From Pseudomonas spelaei (GTDB taxonomy: Bacteria > Pseudomonadota > Gammaproteobacteria > Pseudomonadales > Pseudomonadaceae): a stretch of 64,000 nucleotides of DNA. The first letter of the stretch is position 1. The number at the start of each line of letters is the position of its first letter. The stretch covers positions 17,444-81,443 of the forward strand of contig NZ_WNNK01000026.1 of the NCBI RefSeq assembly GCF_009724245.1. The letters are read 5' to 3'. The position numbers and the translations under genes are program-made. A model generated the notes under the pieces. The model saw only the letters and a list, made by a program, of their open reading frames with translations, did no database searches and was not told the origin of the DNA. Positions 57,824-64,000 of this stretch are shown one piece after another.

Positions 57824-58975
57824 ATGGAAAAGTCGAAGTTTCGCAAGGTTGGATTGGGCCTGGTGTTGGTGGTTGCGGCGGGGTTGGTTGTCTATGCGGT
57901 GCAAGCACCGGCAGACGCGCCGCAGTACCTTACCGCTACCGCTGAACGTGGCGATATTGAGAATGCGGTGCTGGCCACCGGTCTTCTGGAGGGCATCAAA
58001 CAGGTGGATGTCGGTGCCCAGGTTTCCGGTCAGTTGAAGTCCCTCAAGGTCAAGCTTGGGGACAAGGTGAAGAAGGGGCAGTGGCTGGCGGAAATCGATC
58101 CGCTGATCTTGCAAAATACCCTGCGCAAAGCTCAGGTGGATGAGGAAAACCTCCAGGCCCAGCGCCGCGCCACTGCCGCCCAGCTCAAGCAGGCCAAATC
58201 GGTCTACGAGCGTTACCAGGGGCTGCAGGACGACGAGTCGGTGTCGCGCCAGGATTTCGAGAACGCCGAGTCCAGCTACCATGTGCAACAGGCCAACCTG
58301 CTGGCCCTGGATGCACAGATCAAGAGTGCGCACATTCAGATCGACACCGCCAAGGTCAACCTGGACTACACCCGCATCGTCGCGCCAATTGACGGCGACG
58401 TAGTGGGTATCGTCACTCAGGAAGGCCAGACCGTGATCGCCAGCCAGTTGGCGCCGGTGCTGCTCAAGCTGGCAGACCTGGACACCATGACCGTCAAGGC
58501 CCAGGTGTCGGAGGCGGACGTCATCCATATCAGCCCCGGCCAGCAGGTGTACTTCACCATTCTCGGCGAGGCCGACAAGCGCTACTACGCCAAGCTGCGC
58601 GGTACGGAACCTGCGCCACAGAACTTCCTCGACACCCAGCCCGCCGGGACTCCGAAACAGAACACGGCGGTGTTCTACAACGCGTTGTTCGAGGTGCCCA
58701 ACGTCGACCACCGTCTGCGCATCGCCATGACCGCCCAGGTGCGCATCGTGCTGGACACCGCCAAGGCGGCGCTGACGGTGCCGGTGGCGGCGCTCGGCCC
58801 GCGCAATGCCGATGGCAGTTTCACGGTACGGGTGCTGGGTGCAAAGGGTAAGGCCACCTCGCGTAATGTCCAGACCGGTATCAATAACAACGTCAAGGTG
58901 CAGATCACCGATGGCCTGGTTGAGGGTGACCAGGTGGTGATCGGCGATGCTGCGCCCGCTGTGGCGGGGGGCTGA
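57824..58975 (+). CDS. macA: MacA-type periplasmic adaptor for lipopeptide export
   Basis: 383 residues from the ATG at 57824; an upstream TTG (57812) would add four residues. One N-terminal membrane segment (about 10-26), then the barrel-sandwich entry GLLEGIKQVDVGAQVSGQLKSLKVKLGDKVKKGQWLAEIDP, a helical hairpin (about 95-170), VAPIDGDVVGIVTQEGQTV, and a C-terminal membrane-proximal domain (ALTVPVAALGPRNADGSF). This is the MacA layout. It lies directly downstream of the NRPS genes, three bases before macB, as in viscosin-, putisolvin- and syringomycin-type loci where MacAB homologues secrete the lipopeptide. Confidence 0.92.
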   Translation: MEKSKFRKVGLGLVLVVAAGLVVYAVQAPADAPQYLTATAERGDIENAVLATGLLEGIKQVDVGAQVSGQLKSLKVKLGDKVKKGQWLAEIDPLILQNTLRKAQVDEENLQAQRRATAAQLKQAKSVYERYQGLQDDESVSRQDFENAESSYHVQQANLLALDAQIKSAHIQIDTAKVNLDYTRIVAPIDGDVVGIVTQEGQTVIASQLAPVLLKLADLDTMTVKAQVSEADVIHISPGQQVYFTILGEADKRYYAKLRGTEPAPQNFLDTQPAGTPKQNTAVFYNALFEVPNVDHRLRIAMTAQVRIVLDTAKAALTVPVAALGPRNADGSFTVRVLGAKGKATSRNVQTGINNNVKVQITDGLVEGDQVVIGDAAPAVAGG

Positions 58976-58978
58976 CGG

Positions 58979-60937
58979 ATGAGTCAGCCATTACTGGAAC
59001 TTAAAGGCATTACCCGCAGTTTCATGGCCGGCGACCGGGAGTTCATTGCCCTCAAAGGCATCGACCTGACGATCAATGCCGGGGAAATGGTGGCGATCAC
59101 CGGAGCCTCGGGCTCGGGTAAGTCGACCCTGATGAACATCCTCGGCGGGCTGGATTACGCCACGGCCGGCAGCTACAAGATCAATGGCATCGAAACCCGG
59201 TCCCTCAACGATGAGCAATTGGCCGAACTGCGTCGCGACTACTTCGGTTTTATCTTCCAACGCTACCATTTGTTGGCGCACCTGAGTGCCTTGCACAACG
59301 TGGAAATGCCGGCAATTTATGCCGGCACGCCTCAGACCCAGCGCTACAACCGGGCCGGGGAGTTGTTGGCTCGGCTGGGGTTATCGGGGCATTTGACCCA
59401 TCGACCCAGCCAGCTTTCGGGTGGCCAGCAACAGCGGGTGAGTATCGCCCGGGCGCTGATGAATGGCGGGGAAGTGATCCTCGCCGACGAACCTACCGGC
59501 GCCCTTGATACCCACAGCGGCAAGGAAGTGATGCGTATCCTGGCGGAGTTGCACGCAGCCGGGCACACCGTGATTATCGTTACCCACGACCCGAAAGTGG
59601 CGGCCAATGCCCAGCGGATCATCGAGGTGCGCGACGGCGAAATTGTCAGCGACCGCGCCAACGAAAGCAGTGGCCTGGAGCTGCCCAACGAAGTCCCCAT
59701 CGAGCCCAGACACAGTGGTCCACGGCGCTTGGTGGCCAGTCTCGGGTTGTTCAAGGAGGCGTTCAACATGGCGTGGGTGGCGCTGGTCTCCCATCGTATG
59801 CGCACCTTGTTGACCATGCTGGGTATCGTCATCGGCATCACGTCTGTGGTGTCGATTTCAGCGATTGGCGAAGGCGCCAAGCGCTATGTGCTCAAGGACA
59901 TCCAGGCCATTGCGAGCAACACCATCGACATCTTGCCCGGCACCAGTTTTGGTGACAGCCGGGCCTCGGCTATCGAGACCCTTCTGCCCTCCGATGTGGA
60001 CGCGTTGAACCAGCTGTACTACGTGGACAGCGCGACCCCGATGGTGGGCCGCAACCTGCTGTTGCGCTACGGCAACATAGACGTGGATGCTCAGGTGAAC
60101 GGTGTCAGCGACCGCTACTTCCAGGTCAAGGGCCTGAAGCTGGACGCTGGCATTTCTTTCAGCGAAAGCGATGCCAGGCGTCAGGCGCAGGTGGTGGTGA
60201 TCGATCACAATACCCGTCACCGGCTTTTCGGCGCGGGGGTAGACCCGTTGGGCCAGGTGATACTGATCGGCAACCTGCCGTGTACGGTGATTGGCGTGAC
60301 GAAGGAAAACAAGAACATGTTCGCCGCCAGCAAGGCTCTTCAAATCTGGGTGCCTTATGAGACTGCGGCCGGTCGGTTATTGGGGCAGCGTCATCTGGAC
60401 AGCATCACCGTGCGTATCAAAGACGGGCAGCCGAGCAAGGTGGTGGAAGATAACGTCAACAAGCTCATGCAGCAGCGTCACGGTACCAAGGACTTCTTCA
60501 CCAACAACCTCGACAGCATCATGCAGACGGTGCAGAAAACCAGCCGTTCCCTGACGTTGCTGCTGTCGCTGATTGCGGTGATTTCGTTGCTGGTGGGTGG
60601 GATTGGGGTGATGAATATCATGCTGGTGTCGGTCACCGAACGCACCCGCGAGATTGGCATCCGCATGGCGGTTGGTGCGCGGCAGTCGGATATTCGTCAG
60701 CAGTTCCTGGTGGAAGCGGTGATGGTCTGCCTGATTGGCGGGATGATCGGCATCTCGCTGTCGTTGGGCATCGGCTTGTTGTTCTCGTTGTTCGTCAAAG
60801 AATGGGAGATGGTGTTTTCCGTGGGCTCGATTGTCACGGCGTTTGCCTGTTCGACAATGATCGGCATCGTGTTTGGCTTTGTGCCGGCGCGCAATGCGGC
60901 GCGGCTGGACCCTATCGAAGCACTGGCGCGGGATTGA
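58979..60937 (+). CDS. macB: MacB-type ABC exporter for lipopeptide export
   Basis: 652 residues, usual MacB length. The N-terminal ATPase has Walker A GASGSGKST (about 41-49), signature LSGGQQQR and Walker B ILADEPTGALD. After a linker comes a membrane segment (about 275-295, RTLLTMLGIVIGITSVVSI), a large periplasmic domain (about 300-520) and three C-terminal spans with the MacB motif GGIGVMNIMLVSVTERTREIGIRMAVGA. Together with MacA and probably the NodT-like protein at 22726 it should form a tripartite pump that drives the periplasmic lipopeptide out of the cell. Confidence 0.94.
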   Translation: MSQPLLELKGITRSFMAGDREFIALKGIDLTINAGEMVAITGASGSGKSTLMNILGGLDYATAGSYKINGIETRSLNDEQLAELRRDYFGFIFQRYHLLAHLSALHNVEMPAIYAGTPQTQRYNRAGELLARLGLSGHLTHRPSQLSGGQQQRVSIARALMNGGEVILADEPTGALDTHSGKEVMRILAELHAAGHTVIIVTHDPKVAANAQRIIEVRDGEIVSDRANESSGLELPNEVPIEPRHSGPRRLVASLGLFKEAFNMAWVALVSHRMRTLLTMLGIVIGITSVVSISAIGEGAKRYVLKDIQAIASNTIDILPGTSFGDSRASAIETLLPSDVDALNQLYYVDSATPMVGRNLLLRYGNIDVDAQVNGVSDRYFQVKGLKLDAGISFSESDARRQAQVVVIDHNTRHRLFGAGVDPLGQVILIGNLPCTVIGVTKENKNMFAASKALQIWVPYETAAGRLLGQRHLDSITVRIKDGQPSKVVEDNVNKLMQQRHGTKDFFTNNLDSIMQTVQKTSRSLTLLLSLIAVISLLVGGIGVMNIMLVSVTERTREIGIRMAVGARQSDIRQQFLVEAVMVCLIGGMIGISLSLGIGLLFSLFVKEWEMVFSVGSIVTAFACSTMIGIVFGFVPARNAARLDPIEALARD

Positions 60938-60954
60938 AGAGGGCAGCGGGCATT

Positions 60955-61044
60955 TTGTAGCCGCTGCCGAGGTACGAGGCTGCGATGGACTGCGAAGCAG
61001 GCCCTGAGGGCGGCCTGCGGTTCGCATCTCGGCAGCGGCTACAA
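60955..61044. repeat. 90-base REP-type inverted repeat between macB and luxR2
   Basis: Ends TTGTAGCCGCTGCCGAG and CTCGGCAGCGGCTACAA are perfectly complementary (17 bases) and enclose a GC-rich centre. The GTAGCCGCTGCCGAG sequence is a common dispersed intergenic palindrome in Pseudomonas. It lies between convergent genes and probably terminates both. Confidence 0.8.
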
Positions 61045-61048
61045 GGGG

Positions 61049-61762
61049 CTACAGGGCCGTGCCGTCTTGTGCCGAATACATCCAACGCAGTAACGAGTGC
61101 CGCCCACTGATGCCCATCTTGATCGCGGCACGCTTGAGGTAGCTCTCGATGGTGTTGACCTTCAGCGCCAACTGCTCGGCCAGTTCCGGCGCAGTACGCC
61201 CGGCCAGCATGCCGACACACACTTCCAGTTCACGGTTCGACAGCTTCAGGCCCGACTGCGCCAGGCGTTCGTCAAAGCGTCGGCGCAGGGTTTCGATACC
61301 CTGGTTTTCGCTGCCCTGGGTGAGGGGGCTGGTGTCATTGCTGCACGGCTGGATCGCGGTGATGTGTTTTTCAACCATAGGCAGCAGCAGTGAAGAGAAA
61401 TCCTGCAGGATGATCCGTTCCTGGGCAGAAAAATTCTGCGACTGGTGTGAGCGATACACCGAGAGCACGTAATTGAAATCGTCCTTGCGCCGAGTCAGGT
61501 GCAACTGGGCAGCGGGCCATGCCGGGTCCGATGTCACAGGCGCTGTGTGGGTGCTGCCGGCTACCGGGTCGGTGTAGACCGGGAGCAGGCCAGTACACGC
61601 CTTGCGCTTCGGGTGGTCCTCTGAATTCACACGCAATTGCGTAATGTGCGTGGCATCCACATCCAGTTGGGTCAGGATCAGGTCATGCAGCATGCGCGGA
61701 AAGTGGCGACTGCCGGTGCTGGCGATGACCTTGCCAATGTGTGGGAACAGGTGTGAGTTCAT
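61049..61762 (-). CDS. Second LuxR-type regulator flanking the lipopeptide locus
   Basis: 237 residues from the ATG at 61762, which has GGA seven bases upstream; ATGs at 61765 and 61774 are possible. The C-terminal LuxR helix-turn-helix (LSNRELEVCVGMLAGRTAPE...NTIESYLKRAAIKMGISGRHSLLRW) is closely similar to that of the regulator at 24228-25034, and the N-terminal part is likewise without a recognisable autoinducer or receiver domain. Viscosin-type loci carry one such regulator on each side (ViscAR and ViscBCR), so this is the likely second activator. It is convergent to macB. An RsmA-type motif overlaps its ribosome site. Confidence 0.87.
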   Translation of the reverse strand: MNSHLFPHIGKVIASTGSRHFPRMLHDLILTQLDVDATHITQLRVNSEDHPKRKACTGLLPVYTDPVAGSTHTAPVTSDPAWPAAQLHLTRRKDDFNYVLSVYRSHQSQNFSAQERIILQDFSSLLLPMVEKHITAIQPCSNDTSPLTQGSENQGIETLRRRFDERLAQSGLKLSNRELEVCVGMLAGRTAPELAEQLALKVNTIESYLKRAAIKMGISGRHSLLRWMYSAQDGTAL

Positions 61763-61766
61763 CATT

Positions 61767-61776
61767 TCGTCCATGA
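61767..61776 (-). promoter_or_regulatory. RsmA/RsmE-type motif at start of luxR2
   Basis: Minus-strand TCATGGACGA fits the Rsm/Csr consensus (A/U)CANGGANG(U/A) at all positions, and its GGA would serve as ribosome site for the ATG at 61762. Confidence 0.45.
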
Positions 61777-62012
61777 GTTTTGTGGGTAAAGGGGCAGCCT
61801 TATAGCGACGGGTTTTAAGATGATAAGTAGAGTGAATAACCTACAGTGATAGTAGTGGCTGCCGAGTCGTATCCTAGTACAGCCTTGGGATAGCAGGGGG
61901 ATCCAATCCGTAAAAAAAATATTAAGTCGTGCCGGGGCGACAACCAGGCAGAGTCGGACAGAATGGTCTATCGGCGGGGGTAGTTGAACACTGCACTGTT
62001 GCAGTGGTGTGT

Positions 62013-62034
62013 CGAGGAGGCGGACGCCTCCTCG
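62013..62034 (-). terminator. Hairpin after methionine gamma-lyase gene
   Basis: Perfect 9-base stem CGAGGAGGC / GCCTCCTCG with loop GGAC, nine bases beyond the stop of the minus-strand lyase gene. A second short hairpin CACTGCA / TGCAGTG follows it. Confidence 0.65.
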
Positions 62035-62042
62035 GCGTGGAC

Positions 62043-63293
62043 TTACTTGGCGTGTACCTCAAGCTGAGCCGCAGGCTTTGCCATCGGTGCACGCTTGATG
62101 CATTTGGCCAGGGCCTGATGCACATCGGCCAGCAAATCGGCGATGTCCTCAAGGCCTGCCGACAGCCGCACCAGCCCTTCGGAAATCCCGTGATGGGCGC
62201 GCTCTTCCGGGGTGTAGGTGGAGTGGGTCATGCTCGCCGGGTGCTGGGCCAATGACTCGGCATCCCCCAGGCTCACCGCACGGCTGAACAACTTGAGCGC
62301 ATTCATGAAACGCCGGCCAGTATCGATGCCACCCTTGAGTTCGAAGGCAATCATGCCGCCGGCCAACTTCATCTGGCGGGCGGCCAGCGCGTACTGCGGG
62401 AACGACGCCAGGCCCGGGTAGGTGACCCACTCCACTGCCGGATGCGCCTGCAATGCTTCGGCAATGGCCTGGGCGTTACTGCAGTGACGGTCCATGCGCA
62501 GGGCCAGCGTTTTGAGACCGCGCATCAGCAGAAATGCATCCTGGGGCGACAGCACGGCGCCGGTCAGGTCCTTGAGGCCTTGCAAGCGAATCCGTTGAGC
62601 CAGGGCCTGGGTGGTGACGGCGATCCCGGCGGTGATATCGCCGTGGCCGCTGAGGTATTTGGTGGCTGAATGCACCACCACATCGGCGCCCATTTCCAGA
62701 GGTCGTTGCAGGTAGGGGGTGCAATAGGTGTTATCCACCACCACGGTGATACCGGGTTGCTGGTGGGCGATCTCGGCCACGGCTGCGATGTCCACCAATT
62801 GCAGATTGGGGTTGGCCGGGGTTTCGAAGTAGATCATGCGGGTTTGAGGCGAGAGCGCCGCGCGCAAGGCGGCCAGGTCCGATAGGTCGACGTGGCGCAC
62901 CTTGACGCCGAACTCGCCGATACCGTGGTGCAGCAGGGCGAAGGTACAGCCGTAGAGCGTCTGGCTGACGATGATTTCGTCACCTGGGCGCAGCAGGGTC
63001 CAGAAGGTGGCGGCGATTGCCCCCATGCCGGAGCTGAAGGCCACGGCGGCTTCGCCGTTTTCCAGGGTGGCCATGCGTGATTCCAGCAGGGCCAGGGTCG
63101 GGTTGGAGATGCGCGTATAGAAGTGGCCGCGCTCTTCGCCGGCAAAGCAGCCGGCGCCGTATTCGGCGGTGGGGAAGGCGAAGGTGGCACTGAGGTAGAT
63201 CGGCGGGATCAGGGCGCCGTGGTGGTCTTGTGGGTCATAGCCGTGGTGGATGGCACGGGTGGAAAAGCCGAACGTGTTGTGTTTATTGTTCAT
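62043..63293 (-). CDS. megL: Methionine gamma-lyase (PLP-dependent)
   Basis: 416 residues of the Cys/Met metabolism PLP family. The enzyme splits L-methionine to methanethiol, ammonia and 2-oxobutyrate in the cytoplasm. It shows RISNPTLALLESRMA, SSGMGAIAAT, the LYGCTF motif with the Cys that marks methionine gamma-lyases (Cys116 in the P. putida enzyme), DNTYCTPYLQRPLEMGADVV, and the PLP lysine in HSATKYLSGHGD. Length is slightly above the usual 398. The divergent Lrp-type gene at 63417 resembles the mdeR-mdeA arrangement, so methionine-responsive activation is likely. Cystathionine gamma-lyase is a less likely alternative because of the LYGCT cysteine. Confidence 0.9.
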   Translation of the reverse strand: MNNKHNTFGFSTRAIHHGYDPQDHHGALIPPIYLSATFAFPTAEYGAGCFAGEERGHFYTRISNPTLALLESRMATLENGEAAVAFSSGMGAIAATFWTLLRPGDEIIVSQTLYGCTFALLHHGIGEFGVKVRHVDLSDLAALRAALSPQTRMIYFETPANPNLQLVDIAAVAEIAHQQPGITVVVDNTYCTPYLQRPLEMGADVVVHSATKYLSGHGDITAGIAVTTQALAQRIRLQGLKDLTGAVLSPQDAFLLMRGLKTLALRMDRHCSNAQAIAEALQAHPAVEWVTYPGLASFPQYALAARQMKLAGGMIAFELKGGIDTGRRFMNALKLFSRAVSLGDAESLAQHPASMTHSTYTPEERAHHGISEGLVRLSAGLEDIADLLADVHQALAKCIKRAPMAKPAAQLEVHAK

Positions 63294-63416
63294 GGTAGGG
63301 CGCTCCTTTTTCCCACAATGCTATGCTCATGACCGAGGCCGAACATTCCATACTTTGCCGGGAAACCCCTTCGGGTTGGGATGAAAATCAATAAAAATAA
63401 ACTTTTGAGGCAAGAT

Positions 63417-63887
63417 ATGCCTGGAAGCCTGGACCGTACCGATAAAGCCCTGCTGGATGCCTTGCAGGGCAATGCCCGTTTGACCGTGGCCGAGCTGGCC
63501 GAGCGTGTTTCCCTGACCACTTCGCCGTGTTGGCGACGGGTGAAGCATTTGGAAGACAGTGGGGTGATCAGTGGTTATCAGGCGATTCTTTCGCCCAAGG
63601 CGCTGGGGTATGGGGTGACGGCGTTTGTCAGCATCATGATGGATACCCATTCCAAGGAAATTGCTCGGGCGTTTGAGCAGCGGCTGTTGGGGATTCCCGA
63701 GATTGTGGCGTGTCATAACGTTTCGGGGCGGTATGATTTTTTGCTGGAGGTGGTGGCGAAGGATCTGGAGTCGTTTGGGGAGTTTGCGCGGGAGGTTTTG
63801 CAGACGTTGCCGTGTGTTAAGGAGATTTATTCGAGCTTTTCGTATAAGTCGGTGAGGGCGTTGAGGGTGATTCCGTTGCCGGGGTGA
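63417..63887 (+). CDS. Lrp/AsnC-family regulator, MdeR-like
   Basis: 156 residues from the ATG at 63417, which has GAGG eight bases upstream; an ATG at 63381 would add a Lys/Asn-rich tail. The N-terminal helix-turn-helix (DRTDKALLDALQGNARLTVAELAERVSLTTSPCWRRVKHLEDSGVI) and C-terminal ligand-binding RAM domain (VTAFVSIMMDT...VACHNVSGRYDFLLEVVAKD) are complete. It is divergent from methionine gamma-lyase and probably controls it, as MdeR does mdeA in P. putida. Confidence 0.86.
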   Translation: MPGSLDRTDKALLDALQGNARLTVAELAERVSLTTSPCWRRVKHLEDSGVISGYQAILSPKALGYGVTAFVSIMMDTHSKEIARAFEQRLLGIPEIVACHNVSGRYDFLLEVVAKDLESFGEFAREVLQTLPCVKEIYSSFSYKSVRALRVIPLPG

Positions 63888-63899
63888 CGTGGCGGCCTG

Positions 63900-64000
63900 G
63901 TAGCCGACCAGGGCTTTGGTTTGATGGAGTACATATCCATTCCTGCGGTTACGGCGGCTATTGGTTCCGCTCTTACAGCGGGTCACTTTTGGCAAACGCC
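63900..64000. repeat. Dispersed Pseudomonas intergenic repeat, truncated by window edge
   Basis: The segment around TACATATCCATTCCTGCGGT and the following TTACAGCGGGTCACTTTTGG is a sequence I recognise as recurring between genes in fluorescent Pseudomonas genomes. It carries an open frame from 63924 (MEYISIPAVTAAIGSALTAG...) often annotated as a small hypothetical protein; it continues past the edge. I regard it as a repeat rather than a gene. Confidence 0.55.

Overview
The window looks like a chromosomal segment of a Pseudomonas, most likely of the P. fluorescens/P. putida lineage. Reasons are the high-GC coding style, REP-type palindromes, a three-gene lipopeptide NRPS locus flanked by LuxR-type regulators with NodT/MacA/MacB export genes, an HpaR-type MarR regulator, and a methionine gamma-lyase/Lrp pair.

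Layout. 1-6290 (mostly minus strand): 5' end of a GntR regulator, a secreted alpha/beta hydrolase whose expected nucleophilic serine codon reads Gly, two ArnT-family membrane glycosyltransferases, and a PmrG/Ais-like histidine phosphatase; the last three suggest an envelope/LPS modification block. 6617-10818 (plus): ABC ATPase, FtsX-like permease and AttH/CrtC-type lipoprotein in one tight operon. 10853-17088 (minus): a compact class II microcin-type locus. It has a double-glycine precursor, a small membrane protein (candidate immunity), a nucleotidyltransferase-fold protein, HlyD adaptor, C39-peptidase ABC exporter and TolC channel, preceded by a perfect LexA-type palindrome. The 15.7-17.5 kb part is visibly AT-rich, which suggests transfer. 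17482-22715: a secreted PPC-type protein, an SMP-30/strictosidine-synthase-like protein with a fatty-acid-hydroxylase-like protein, a MarR regulator, RidA and an unknown membrane protein.

22726-61762: lipopeptide locus. Order is NodT-type outer-membrane lipoprotein and LuxR regulator (minus); NRPS A (2 modules); a GlxA/AraC regulator; NRPS B (4 modules) and NRPS C (3 modules plus tandem thioesterases); MacA and MacB; and a second LuxR regulator (minus). The 2-4-3 module layout equals that of viscosin-type loci. However, the binding-pocket residues I read give Leu-Glx-Ser-Val-Leu-Ser-Leu-Leu-Ser. This is not viscosin-like: it lines up with putisolvin (12 residues) lacking its residues 3-5. Condensation-domain types predict D residues up to position 6 and L residues at 7-9, again the putisolvin pattern. 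A nine-residue putisolvin-like lipopeptide is the main hypothesis of this annotation.

62043-64000: methionine gamma-lyase, a divergent Lrp/AsnC regulator, and the start of a dispersed Pseudomonas intergenic repeat at the right edge. I saw no tRNA, rRNA, CRISPR array or transposase gene.
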